Positions 42,787 through 51,215 of a DNA stretch of 64,000 bases are shown here, piece after piece. A model generated the notes under the pieces. The model had not been told where the DNA came from, made no database searches, and saw only the letters and a list, made by a program, of their open reading frames with translations. Made by a program: the position numbers and the translations under genes. Within the stretch, counting starts at the first letter, position 1. Each line of letters starts with the position of its first letter. The stretch is from Streptomyces sp. NBC_01314 (GTDB taxonomy: Bacteria > Actinomycetota > Actinomycetes > Streptomycetales > Streptomycetaceae): contig NZ_CP108394.1 in assembly GCF_041435215.1 (NCBI RefSeq), positions 9,424,001 through 9,488,000 of the forward strand, given 5' to 3'.

Positions 42787-44321
42787 CGGGTCACCTCGGG
42801 GTGTGCGGCGAGCAGGGTCTCGACCGTATCGGCTTCTGCCGGGGTCTTGTCCTCGCGATAGCGGATCACACGGGCGAAACGGAGGGTGACGCCGGCCGGG
42901 TAGCGGGTGGAGCGCTGGAGACCGTCGTAGGCGATCTCCACGACGAGTTCGGGGCGTACGGTCACGCCCCAGCCGTGCTCCTCCACGGCCAGCCCCGTCA
43001 GCCGTGCGGTCTGCCAGGCCAGCAGGGCGTCGGTCATGCCCTTGAAGGTCTTGCCGAGCATGGCGAAGGAGCCGTTGGCCGTGCGGGCGCCGAGGTGGAG
43101 GTTGGAGAGCCTGCCCGTGCGGCGGCCGTGGCCCCACTCGGCGGCCAGGACCACCAGATCGAGGGTGTGCACCGGCTTGACCTTCAGCCAGGACGCCCCT
43201 CGTCGGCCCGCGCTGTAGGGGGCGTCGAGGGCCTTCAGCACGACACCTTCGTGGCCGCGTTCCAGGGTGTCGGCGAGGAAGAGCTCCGCCTCGGGCAGGT
43301 CGTCGGGACCGGCCACGAGGGTGCGCCGGACCCGCATGGGCTCCGGGACGAGCCGGGCCAGGACGGCGTGGCGGTCGGTGAAGGGCAGGTCGAGGAGGTC
43401 CTGGCCGTCCACGGACAGCGCGTCGAAGAAGACCGGCGAGACGGGCACCTGCCGGGTCGCCGTCGCCACGTCCAGCCGCGACCCGACCCGCCCCGCCGTC
43501 TCCTGGAAGGAACGCGGCCGGCCGTCCTCGTCGAACGCGATCACCTCCCCGTCCAGGATGAACCGCTCACCCCACAACTCCAGCGCGGCGGAGGTGAGTT
43601 CGGGCAGCCGGTCGGTGATGTCGTCCAGGGTGCGGGTGTACAGCCGTACGTCGCCGCCGTCGCGGTGGACCTGGACGCGGATGCCGTCCAGCTTCTCCTC
43701 GACCGCGCACACGCCCAGCTTCGCCACGGCCTCCGCGACGGAGGACGCGCTGTGCGCCAGCATCGGCAGGACGGGCCGCCCGACGGTGAGGCGGAACCCT
43801 TCGAGAGCGGACGGCCCCTCCGCCAGCAGCGCCTGCGCCACCGCCTGGAGCGAGCCGGCGAGCATCACCGCCCGGCGTACGTCGGCGGCGGGCGCCCCGG
43901 TGGCCCCGGCCAGCCCCTCCACGGCCACCGCGTCCAGCGCGCCCTGCCGGACCTCACCGGTGAGGAGCCCGAACAGGTACCGCTGCTCGTCGTCGGTGGC
44001 CGCCGCCAGCAACTCGCCGACCAGGCTCCTGCGTTCGGCCTGCGAACCGGCTCCGGTGACCCCACCGATCGCGGTCAGCCGGGCGTCCACCTCGCGGACG
44101 GTGAGAGTGGGGGCGGCGGCCGGTGGGATCCGCTGGTTCAGGACCTTCCAGCCGACTCCCAGACGGCCTTGTGGCAGTCGGCCCGCGAGATACGGGATGA
44201 CGATCGGTACGTCGTCCGCGTCGGCGTCGCGGAACAGTTCGGCGAGCAGGGTGGTCTTTCGGGACCGGGCCGAGGTGGCGGCGATCTCTTGCGACACGCG
44301 GGCGAGCCGGGCGAAGAGCAT
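42783..44321 (-). CDS. ATP-dependent DNA ligase (LigB type)
   Basis: A second, ATP-using DNA ligase besides the NAD-dependent LigA expected elsewhere. The 512 residues comprise an N-terminal DNA-binding domain (about 1-185), an adenylation domain with Lys210 in VEEKLDGIRVQVHR, motif III (FILDGEVIAFDEDG), motif IV (EGVVLKALDAPYS) and motif V (SWLKVKPVHTLDLVVLAAE), and an OB domain (to the end). It likely seals nicks in repair or stationary phase. The NUDIX gene downstream overlaps by 4 nt. Confidence 0.93.
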   Translation of the reverse strand: MLFARLARVSQEIAATSARSRKTTLLAELFRDADADDVPIVIPYLAGRLPQGRLGVGWKVLNQRIPPAAAPTLTVREVDARLTAIGGVTGAGSQAERRSLVGELLAAATDDEQRYLFGLLTGEVRQGALDAVAVEGLAGATGAPAADVRRAVMLAGSLQAVAQALLAEGPSALEGFRLTVGRPVLPMLAHSASSVAEAVAKLGVCAVEEKLDGIRVQVHRDGGDVRLYTRTLDDITDRLPELTSAALELWGERFILDGEVIAFDEDGRPRSFQETAGRVGSRLDVATATRQVPVSPVFFDALSVDGQDLLDLPFTDRHAVLARLVPEPMRVRRTLVAGPDDLPEAELFLADTLERGHEGVVLKALDAPYSAGRRGASWLKVKPVHTLDLVVLAAEWGHGRRTGRLSNLHLGARTANGSFAMLGKTFKGMTDALLAWQTARLTGLAVEEHGWGVTVRPELVVEIAYDGLQRSTRYPAGVTLRFARVIRYREDKTPAEADTVETLLAAHPEVTR

Positions 44322-44417
44322 GGGGCCATGGTCCTACGAGGGATCACCGGGCGCCTATGGGAGCGGGGAACCGTGCTTCGGCGAGTGCGGGGGCGTCGTG
44401 GCTCGTCGTGCGGTTCT

Positions 44418-45356
44418 CTACGCCGGCGTCGCCGCGTCCAGGTCGGTCATCAGGAGGTCTCCGTTGATCGTCGCTCCCGCTCGGTAGCCGGAGGAGGCCG
44501 CGTTGATGACCTGTTCGGAGAAACCCATCGCGTTGCCGACGGCCCAGACGCCGGGGACGCTGGTCAGGCCGGTCGGGTCGACCCTGGGGTACGCGCCGAA
44601 CGGGGTCTCGTCCAGGTCGGCGCCCAACTGCTCCAGCAGGCCGGTCCGCGGGATCGGGCGGGGGGCCGTGAAGAGCACCGAGCGGGCGTGTGTCGTGCCG
44701 TCGGTGAGCCGGATGCCGGTGAGGCGGTCGTCGGTGAGGACCAGGCTCTCGACCTCGCCGGGGACCACCTGGACCCCGGCGGCCGCCAGGCGGCGCAGGT
44801 CGTCGTCGCAGAGGGCGGTCTCGGGGACTTCGTGGAGGAAGAGGGTCACGTCCTTGGACCACTGGGAGACCATCAGGGCCTGGTGGACGCTCATCGGGGT
44901 CGTGGCGAGGACACCGAAGGGCTGGTCGCGGACCTCCCAGCCGTGGCAGTAGGGGCAGTGGAGGACATCCCGGCCGAAGCGCTCGGCGACGCCGGGGACG
45001 GCAGGGAGTTCGTCCTCCAGGCCGGTGGCGACGACCAGACGTCGGGCGCGCACGGCCCGGCCGCCGGCGAGCGTCACGGTGAAGCCGCGCCCGTCGTCAT
45101 CCCGGGTCAGGTCCACCGCCCGGCCCCGGACCAGCTCGACACCGTAACGGGCGATCTCCTCCCGGCCCACGGCCAGGAACTCCGCCGGCGCCATCCCGTC
45201 CCGTGACAGAAAGCCCTGCATGTGCGCGGCGGGCGCGTTGCGGGGTTCGCCCGCGTCGACGACCAGCGTGCGCCGCCGGGCCCGGCCGAGGACCAGGGCG
45301 GCGGAGAGTCCCGCCGCGCCACCGCCGATGACGATCACTTCGTAGTGCTCGGTCAT
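44418..45356 (-). CDS. Thioredoxin-reductase-like NAD(P)/FAD oxidoreductase
   Basis: A flavoprotein of 312 residues: FAD loop VIVIGGGAAGLSAALVLGRA, redox pair Cys134-Cys137 in HCPYCHGWE, and the C-terminal FAD motif VWAVGNAMGFSEQVINAASSG. The second nucleotide-binding region lacks the classic GGGDSA motif of true thioredoxin reductases (VLATTPMSVHQALM instead). It is therefore a TrxR-like oxidoreductase of uncertain electron donor. The ATG at 45356 has ggaggtgg upstream. It diverges from an XRE-cupin regulator that probably controls it. Confidence 0.88.
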   Translation of the reverse strand: MTEHYEVIVIGGGAAGLSAALVLGRARRRTLVVDAGEPRNAPAAHMQGFLSRDGMAPAEFLAVGREEIARYGVELVRGRAVDLTRDDDGRGFTVTLAGGRAVRARRLVVATGLEDELPAVPGVAERFGRDVLHCPYCHGWEVRDQPFGVLATTPMSVHQALMVSQWSKDVTLFLHEVPETALCDDDLRRLAAAGVQVVPGEVESLVLTDDRLTGIRLTDGTTHARSVLFTAPRPIPRTGLLEQLGADLDETPFGAYPRVDPTGLTSVPGVWAVGNAMGFSEQVINAASSGYRAGATINGDLLMTDLDAATPA

Positions 45357-45398
45357 GGTGACCACCTCCACGACGACAGTCGCCCGAGCACTGCCGCA

Positions 45399-45433
45399 TT
45401 GACAAATGTCTTTGCCGAAACTGCAATAGCGGG
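45399..45433 (+). promoter_or_regulatory. Promoter giving a probably leaderless XRE-cupin mRNA
   Basis: TTGACA (45399-45404), a 17-nt spacer, then TGCAAT (45422-45427) gives a sigma-HrdB-like promoter whose start point would fall at or next to the ATG at 45434. The TTGC-CGAAACT-GCAA inverted repeat (45412-45426) spans the spacer and -10, a natural autorepression site. Confidence 0.6.
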
Positions 45434-46030
45434 ATGAGTGACACGGGTGAGGGTGCGGGCGGTACGGACGAGGTCCTCGCCGGAGTCGGGCCGCGGTTGC
45501 GGCGGATCCGGAAGGAGCGGGAGGCGACGCTCGCCGGGCTGTCGGAGGCGACCGGTATCTCGGTGAGCACGCTGTCGCGGCTGGAGTCGGGGCTGCGCAA
45601 GCCCAGCCTGGAGCTGCTGCTGCCGATCGCGCGGGCCCACCAGGTGCCGTTGGACGAGCTGATCGGGGAGCCGCCGGTCGGCGACCCGCGGGTGCGCTCG
45701 AAGCCGATCCAGCGGCACGGCCGGACGTACTGGCCGCTCACCCGGCAGCCGGGCGGCCTGCAGGCCTTCAAGGTCCTGGTGCCCCGGTCGCGGCAGGAAC
45801 CGGAGCCGCGCGCCCACGAGGGCTACGAGTGGCTGTACGTGATGTCCGGGAAACTGCGGGTCGTGCTCGGCGAGCATGATGTGGTGATGGTCGCCGGGGA
45901 GGCCGCCGAGTTCGACACCCGCGTCCCGCACTGGTTCGGCTCGACGGGGGAGGGGCCGGTGGAGTTCCTCAGCCTGTTCGGGCCGCAGGGGGAGCGGATG
46001 CACGTACGGGCCAGGCCCGCGCGGTCGTGA
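45434..46030 (+). CDS. XRE family regulator with C-terminal cupin domain
   Basis: A 198-residue protein: helix-turn-helix about 18-75 (VGPRLRRIRKEREATLAGLS, GISVSTLSRLESGLRKPSLE), then a cupin sensor domain about 105-190 (HEGYEWLYVMSGKLRVVLGE, EFDTRVPHWFGSTGEGPVEF). Regulators of this class usually repress a neighbouring metabolic gene, here the divergent thioredoxin-reductase-like flavoprotein. The transcript is probably leaderless: a good promoter places the start point at the ATG and no ribosome site is needed. Confidence 0.9.
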   Translation: MSDTGEGAGGTDEVLAGVGPRLRRIRKEREATLAGLSEATGISVSTLSRLESGLRKPSLELLLPIARAHQVPLDELIGEPPVGDPRVRSKPIQRHGRTYWPLTRQPGGLQAFKVLVPRSRQEPEPRAHEGYEWLYVMSGKLRVVLGEHDVVMVAGEAAEFDTRVPHWFGSTGEGPVEFLSLFGPQGERMHVRARPARS

Positions 46031-46074
46031 CGCACGCTACTGGGCCCGGTGGTTCCGGGATGTTCCCCCAAGGG

Positions 46075-46089
46075 CAAGCGACCGCTTAG
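46075..46089. promoter_or_regulatory. Palindromic site before the oxidoreductase/acyl-CoA dehydrogenase operon
   Basis: CAAGCGACCGCTTAG contains AAGCG-AC-CGCTT, a perfect 5+5 inverted repeat, 55 nt before the first ATG. The form is common for TetR-type operators controlling fatty-acid genes. No cognate regulator lies next to it. Confidence 0.5.
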
Positions 46090-46144
46090 TATGCATGCGA
46101 ACAGTCGACCCCGGTCCGACGAAGAAGTCCCGTGGAGGCACCGC

Positions 46145-47122
46145 ATGCAGGCATGGCAAGTGCACGAGAACGGCGAGCCGGGCGAGGTGATGCGGCTCCA
46201 GGACGTGGAGCGGCCCACGCCCGGTGACGGCCAGGTCCTGCTGAAGGTGCGCGCCGCGAACATCAACTTCCCCGATGCCCTGATGTGCCGGGGGCACTAC
46301 CAGGTCAGGCCGCCACTCCCGTTCACCCCGGGCGTGGAGATCTGCGGTGAGACCGAGGACGGGCGCCGGGTCATCGCCAATCCGGCGCTGCCCTACGGCG
46401 GCCTCGCCGAGTACGCGGTCGCGGACGCCGCCGCGCTGCTGCCCGCGCCCGAGGCGCTGGACGACGCCGAGGCGGCGGCCCTGCACATCGGTTATCAGAC
46501 GGGCTGGTTCGGTCTCCACCGCCGGGCCCGCCTCGAAGCCGGGGAGACCCTGCTCGTCCACGCTGCCGCCGGAGGGGTCGGCAGTGCGGCCGTACAGCTC
46601 GGCAAGGCGGCCGGGGCGACGGTCATCGGCGTCGTCGGCGGCGCCGACAAGGCGGCCGTGGCCCGGGAGCTGGGCTGTGACGTGGTGGTCGACCGGCGGA
46701 GCGAGGACGTCGTCTCCGCCGTGAAGGCGGCCACCGGAGGCCGGGGCGCGGACGTGATCTACGACCCCGTGGGCGGCGAGGCCTACACGCAGTCGACCAA
46801 GGTCGTCGCCTTCGAGGGACGCATCGTGGTCGTCGGCTTCGCCAGCGGGACGATCCCCAGCCCCGGCCTCAACCACGCCCTCGTCAAGAACTACTCGATC
46901 CTCGGCCTGCACTGGGGCCTGTACAACACCAAGAACCCGAAGCTGGTCCAGCACTGCCACGAGCAGCTCACCGAGCTGGCGGCCCGGGGCGTCGTCAAGC
47001 CGCTGGTGAGCGAGCGCGCACCGCTCGGCGGGGCCGCGGCCGCCGTGCAGCGCGTCGCGGACGGCCTCACCACCGGCCGGGTCGTCGTCGTGCCCTCGCT
47101 GGAGAACGGAGCCGCCGCATGA
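46145..47122 (+). CDS. Zinc-free MDR family NADPH:quinone/enoyl oxidoreductase
   Basis: A 325-residue medium-chain reductase of the quinone oxidoreductase group. GroES-like part: ANINFPDALMCRGHYQVRPP and PFTPGVEICG; NADPH loop LVHAAAGGVGSAAVQLGKAA; C-terminal GRIVVVGFASGTIP. No catalytic zinc cysteines are seen. It is the first gene of a three-gene unit with two acyl-CoA dehydrogenases (ATGA overlaps), so it likely acts in the same lipid or CoA-ester pathway, perhaps as an enoyl reductase. The ATG at 46145 gives the expected start. Confidence 0.88.
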   Translation: MQAWQVHENGEPGEVMRLQDVERPTPGDGQVLLKVRAANINFPDALMCRGHYQVRPPLPFTPGVEICGETEDGRRVIANPALPYGGLAEYAVADAAALLPAPEALDDAEAAALHIGYQTGWFGLHRRARLEAGETLLVHAAAGGVGSAAVQLGKAAGATVIGVVGGADKAAVARELGCDVVVDRRSEDVVSAVKAATGGRGADVIYDPVGGEAYTQSTKVVAFEGRIVVVGFASGTIPSPGLNHALVKNYSILGLHWGLYNTKNPKLVQHCHEQLTELAARGVVKPLVSERAPLGGAAAAVQRVADGLTTGRVVVVPSLENGAAA

Positions 47123-48303
47123 CCGACGCAGCCGACCTCAGGCGCCGCACGGCCGAGTTGCTGGCCGCCTACCCGCCCGCCACCACCGACCGACTGGACT
47201 TCCTGCGCGCCCGCTTCGACGCCGGGCTCGCCTGGGTGCACTACCCCGAGGGCCTCGGCGGACTCGGCGCCCCGCGCTCCCTGCAGGTCGTGGTGGACGC
47301 GGACCTGGAGGCGGAGGGCGCCCCCGACAACGATCCGCGCCGCATCGGCATCGGTCTGGGCATGGCCGCGCCGACGATCCTCGCCTACGGCACGGAGGAG
47401 CAGAAGCGCCGGTACCTGCGGCCGCTGTGGACGGGTGAGGAGGTCTGGTGCCAGCTCTTCAGCGAGCCCGGCGCCGGCTCCGACCTCGCCGCGCTCGGCA
47501 CCCGGGCCGTCCGGGAGAGTGGGGGAGACTGGGTGGTCAACGGGCAGAAGGTGTGGACGTCCAGCGCGCACGTCGCCCGCTGGGCCATCCTCATCGCCCG
47601 CACCGACCCGGACGTGCCCAAGCACCGGGGCATCACGTACTTCATCTGCGACATGACCGACCCGGGCGTCGACGTCCGGCCGCTGCGCCAGGTCACCGGC
47701 GAGGCCGAGTTCAACGAGGTGTTCATCACCGACGTCCGCCTCCCGGACTCCCGCCGCCTCGGCGGGATCGGCGACGGCTGGAAGGTCGCGCAGACCACGC
47801 TCAACAACGAACGCGTCGCCATCGGCGGTATGCGGCTGCCCCGCGAGGGCGGCATGATCGGCCCGGTCTCCAGGACCTGGCGCGAGCGTCCCGAACTGCG
47901 CACCCACGACCTGCACCAGCGACTGCTGAAGCTGTGGGTCGAGGCCGAGGCCGCCCGGCTCACCGCCGAGCGGCTGCGCCAGCAGCTCGTCGCCGGGCAG
48001 CCCGGCCCCGAGGGCGCCGGCATGAAGCTCGCCTTCGCCCGCCTCAACCAGGAGATCAGCGGCCTGGAGGTCGAACTCCGGGGTGAGGAAGGGCTGCTGT
48101 ACGACGACTGGACGATGCGGCGCCCCGAGCTGGTCGACTTCGTCGGCCGTGACGCCGGCTACCGCTACCTCCGCTCCAAGGGCAACAGCATCGAGGGCGG
48201 GACCACCGAGGTTCTGCTGAACATCGTCGCCGAGCGCGTCCTGGGCCTGCCCAGCGAACCGCGCACCGACAAGGACGTCGCGTGGAAGGACCTGTCCCGA
48301 TGA
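47119..48303 (+). CDS. Acyl-CoA dehydrogenase (first of a pair)
   Basis: A 394-residue FadE-type dehydrogenase: FSEPGAGSDLAALGTRAVRE, VNGQKVWTSSAHVARWAILI, FNEVFITDVRLPDSRRLGG, KVAQTTLNNERVAIGG and the C-terminal GGTTEVLLNIVAERVLGLP. It is coupled by ATGA overlaps to the oxidoreductase before it and the second dehydrogenase after it. Adjacent FadE pairs of this kind often form heterotetramers acting on unusual or steroid-derived acyl-CoA. Partnership here is inference. Confidence 0.9.
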   Translation: MTDAADLRRRTAELLAAYPPATTDRLDFLRARFDAGLAWVHYPEGLGGLGAPRSLQVVVDADLEAEGAPDNDPRRIGIGLGMAAPTILAYGTEEQKRRYLRPLWTGEEVWCQLFSEPGAGSDLAALGTRAVRESGGDWVVNGQKVWTSSAHVARWAILIARTDPDVPKHRGITYFICDMTDPGVDVRPLRQVTGEAEFNEVFITDVRLPDSRRLGGIGDGWKVAQTTLNNERVAIGGMRLPREGGMIGPVSRTWRERPELRTHDLHQRLLKLWVEAEAARLTAERLRQQLVAGQPGPEGAGMKLAFARLNQEISGLEVELRGEEGLLYDDWTMRRPELVDFVGRDAGYRYLRSKGNSIEGGTTEVLLNIVAERVLGLPSEPRTDKDVAWKDLSR

Positions 48304-49400
48304 CGACACAGCGCACGCAGCCCGACCTGTTGTACTCGGAGGAGGAAGAAGCCCTCCGCGCGGCCGTCCGCGACCTGCTGGCCGACCACTGTGACGCGGC
48401 GGGCGTGAGCGTGATCGCACGCGTCGAGTCGGACGCCCCGCACGACATCGTGACGTGGAAGGCCCTCGCGGGAGGAATGGGCCTCGCGGGCCTGCTCGTT
48501 CCTGAGGAGCTGGACGGTCAGGGTGCCACCCATCGCGAAGTGGCCGTAGTGCTGGAGGAGTTGGGGCGTGCGGTCGCACCGGTCCCCTATCTGACCAGCG
48601 CGGTCGTCGCCACCGAGGCTCTGCTGGAGTGCGGGGCCGACGACCTCCTCTCCCAGCTCGCGTCCGCGACGACGATCGGCGCCCTGGCGGTCTCGCTGAG
48701 CGTTACCGCAGGCAGCGCCTACAAGGTCGTACGGTACGAAGGCGGCGCCCTGCACGGGGAGTTGACCGGTATCGCGGACGCGGCCGTCGCCGATGTGCTG
48801 CTGGTGCCCGCCGACGACGGGGGCCTGTACGCGGTCGACGCCTCCGCCGTGACCGTCACCCCGCAGGTGTCCCTGGACCTGACCCGGCCGCTGGCGAAGG
48901 TGGTCCTCGACGGGGCGCCGGGCCGGCTCCTCGGCGACGCCGAACCCGCCGTACGCCGGGCCCTGCGTTCCGGGGCCGGGCTGCTGGCGTCCGAGCAACT
49001 CGGCCTCGCGGAGTGGACGTTGACCGAGACGGTCCGCTACCTCAAGGAGCGCAAGCAGTTCAACCGGCCCGTCGGCGGCTTCCAGGCACTCAAGCACCGC
49101 CTCGCGCAGCTGTGGCTGGAGGTCGTCAATCTGCGGGCGGCCGCCCGGAACGCGGCCGACCGGCTCGCCACCGGCAGCGACGACGCCGACCTCGCGGTGG
49201 CCGTCGCCCAGGCGTTCGCCGCGCCCGTGGCCGTCCACACGGCCGAGGAGGCGCTGCAACTCCACGGCGGGATCGGCATGACCTGGGAGCACCCCGTCCA
49301 CCTGTACCTGAAGCGGGCGAAGGCCGACTCCATCGCGTACGGCACGGCGGGCGCCCACCGCGCGGCACTGGCCGAACTGGTCGACCTCCAGGCCCCCTGA
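48300..49400 (+). CDS. Acyl-CoA dehydrogenase (second of a pair)
   Basis: A 366-residue member of the same family but more divergent: YSEEEEALRAAVRDLLADH at the front, GGMGLAGLLVPEELDGQGAT, EQLGLAEWTLTETVRYLKE, RKQFNRPVGGFQALKHRLA and the C-terminal LQLHGGIGMTWEHPVHLYL. The usual E/PDAGSD flavin motif is not obvious in the middle, as in the less conserved subunit of FadE heteromers. It starts in the stop codon of the preceding gene. A bidirectional terminator follows. Confidence 0.88.
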   Translation: MTTQRTQPDLLYSEEEEALRAAVRDLLADHCDAAGVSVIARVESDAPHDIVTWKALAGGMGLAGLLVPEELDGQGATHREVAVVLEELGRAVAPVPYLTSAVVATEALLECGADDLLSQLASATTIGALAVSLSVTAGSAYKVVRYEGGALHGELTGIADAAVADVLLVPADDGGLYAVDASAVTVTPQVSLDLTRPLAKVVLDGAPGRLLGDAEPAVRRALRSGAGLLASEQLGLAEWTLTETVRYLKERKQFNRPVGGFQALKHRLAQLWLEVVNLRAAARNAADRLATGSDDADLAVAVAQAFAAPVAVHTAEEALQLHGGIGMTWEHPVHLYLKRAKADSIAYGTAGAHRAALAELVDLQAP

Positions 49401-49429
49401 CGTACCTCACGTACACCCGGAGAAGCGCC

Positions 49430-49458
49430 GGAAAGCCCGCCCCCGGGGCGGGCTTTCC
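49430..49458. terminator. Bidirectional terminator
   Basis: GGAAAGCCCGCCCC, short loop, GGGCGGGCTTTCC. The A and T flanks of the stem give a terminator in both directions between the convergent dehydrogenase and glycosidase genes. Confidence 0.85.
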
Positions 49459-49498
49459 CATGTGCAGGGGCTGCGCCCCGTGCGGCCGAAGGCGCCGC

Positions 49499-50725
49499 TC
49501 ACGGTTTTGTGAACAGGCCGATGCCGTTCGGTACGGCTCGTTCCGTGCCGTCGCTCGGGTGGTTTCGTACGGTGACGGTGCTGGTGCCGGGGGCGCGGGC
49601 GACCAGCGTGGAGGAGCCGCCGCCGTCCAGGCTGAACGCGTCGGTGGCACCCGAGTCCCGCATGGCGGCGGCGACCTCGGCGATGGTGAGCCCGGTGCGG
49701 TAGGCGGCGGCGCCGTCCAGGGCGAGGAGCAGGAGGCGGTGCCCGTCGTCGGCGATGCCCGCGGCGGTGCGTACCGCCGAGGTCGTGTTGTCGAGGCCCG
49801 GGAGCGGCAGGCCGCCCCGTAGGACCGGGTAGCCGCCGAGCGCGAAGGCGTACGGGATCCCGGTGGAGGCGACGAGGAGGTGCCGTACCTCCACCGCGTC
49901 GCCGGGGGAGAGCTTGCGCAGCTGCTGGGCGCCCGCCTCGCGCCCGACGAGGACGGTGGCGCCGGCCGCGATGGCGCCGCTGCCGGGGGTGCCGGCCGAG
50001 CCGACCACGCGGCCGTTTTCGACCAGCACCTCGTGGGTGTCGGTGCTGCACGGCGCCGCCCGGTCGGTGTCCGTGCCGCAGACGGCGCGCAGCCGGGAGA
50101 CGCTGCCCCAGTCCGTGGTGAACGCCCCTACGGAACCGACGGGCAGGGCGTACTGGTTGAGGCCCCGGAGCGGGAGAACGCCCCCGGCGGTGGTGACGGA
50201 ACCGTCGAGGGCGACCCTGTCGAGGCGGGCCGTGCCGTCGGTGGTGACGCCCAGCACGTCCAGGGTGCTCGTGCCGGGCGGCAGGGCCGGGCCGAAGCGC
50301 TGGCCCTTCGGCACGGCGGCCTTGAGCGCGTGCCCGCCGGCGATCGCCGGCCCGACCGGAGCCCCGGTGGCAGCGACACCGGGGTGCTGGGTCTCGGTGT
50401 TGTTGAAGAAGTCGCCGTTGATCCCGGCCACGGCACCCGCCGAGGTGGCCAGCCGGGACACGGTCGCCCGTGCGGCCACCTTCCCCGGGTACAGCAGCCC
50501 GACGCCCACCTGGCGGTTGCGCAGGTCGACGCTGAGCACATGGGCGTGCGTCACGCCCTTGGCGGCCCGGATGTCGAAGTGGGTGTACTCGATGCCCGGC
50601 GCGACGGCGACGGCCCTGGGCGCGCCACTGGCCGGTGCGGCGCCCATGAGGGCCGCGCCGGCCAGCACACTCCACGCCGACAGAACCGTCAGTACCGCTC
50701 TTGACCGTCGAGCACGACGCGTCAC
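49499..50725 (-). CDS. Secreted phosphodiester glycosidase family protein
   Basis: A 408-residue exported protein with a signal peptide (SRAVLTVLSAWSVLAGAALMG, cleavage near ASGAPRA). The domain matches the phosphodiester glycosidase (NAGPA/DUF2233) fold: AGAVAGINGDFFNNTET, YPVLRGGLPLPGLDNTTSAV, LLLLALDGAAAYRTGLTIAE and FSLDGGGSSTLVARAPG. Such enzymes cleave sugar-phosphodiester links, for example in cell-wall polymers or exopolysaccharides. The GTG at 50725 gives the signal peptide. It is the last gene of a minus-strand group that also holds the lyases. Confidence 0.85.
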   Translation of the reverse strand: MTRRARRSRAVLTVLSAWSVLAGAALMGAAPASGAPRAVAVAPGIEYTHFDIRAAKGVTHAHVLSVDLRNRQVGVGLLYPGKVAARATVSRLATSAGAVAGINGDFFNNTETQHPGVAATGAPVGPAIAGGHALKAAVPKGQRFGPALPPGTSTLDVLGVTTDGTARLDRVALDGSVTTAGGVLPLRGLNQYALPVGSVGAFTTDWGSVSRLRAVCGTDTDRAAPCSTDTHEVLVENGRVVGSAGTPGSGAIAAGATVLVGREAGAQQLRKLSPGDAVEVRHLLVASTGIPYAFALGGYPVLRGGLPLPGLDNTTSAVRTAAGIADDGHRLLLLALDGAAAYRTGLTIAEVAAAMRDSGATDAFSLDGGGSSTLVARAPGTSTVTVRNHPSDGTERAVPNGIGLFTKP

Positions 50726-50782
50726 GGCGCCCCCTGATGTCTCGTCAACTGTTCCAGGACCCAGGGGGAGTGCACCAGACGA

Positions 50783-51157
50783 CTACCGGCCGGGCGGCGG
50801 CTCGGCCCCGACGACGCGCGAACGGATGAGGAAACGCACCCCTTCGGGTGCTTCCAGGGAGAAACCGCTGCCCCGCCCCGGTACGACGTCGACGATCAGC
50901 CGGGTGTGGCTCCATGCCTCGTACTGGCCGCGGGACATCCAGAACCCGATCGCCTCGTCGATCCCGTCGACGGTCAGCTCCGCGAGGAGGACGTCCGAGT
51001 TTCCCGTACGGAACTCGCCGTCCGGGTAGCACATGGGGGCGCTGCCGTCGCAGCAGCCGCCCGACTGGTGGAACATCAACGGGCCGTGGGCCGCCCGCAG
51101 CCGCCGTAGGAGATCGGCGGCCGCGGGTGTCAGCTCTACACGCGGGACAGCATCCAT
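50783..51157 (-). CDS. DUF779 family protein
   Basis: A 124-residue protein with the DUF779 signature FHQSGGCCDGSAPMCYPDGE, followed by FWMSRGQYEAWSHTRLIVDV and FSLEAPEGVRFLIRSR. The clustered cysteines suggest a metal or thiol role. Genes of this family are usually next to an acetaldehyde/aldehyde dehydrogenase; none is adjacent here (the nearest is at 40868), so the copy appears detached. The ATG at 51157 is used. Confidence 0.85.
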   Translation of the reverse strand: MDAVPRVELTPAAADLLRRLRAAHGPLMFHQSGGCCDGSAPMCYPDGEFRTGNSDVLLAELTVDGIDEAIGFWMSRGQYEAWSHTRLIVDVVPGRGSGFSLEAPEGVRFLIRSRVVGAEPPPGR

Positions 51158-51215
51158 GGACGGCAGTGAACGGCACGCCAGGTTGCGAGGACGTTGCGTG
51201 CCCCGGGACGAGCGG

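Noticed and set aside
44345..44400. Possible sixth copy of the dispersed palindromic element
   Set aside because: Only gcggggaaccgtgc matches and the rest is too degraded to count.
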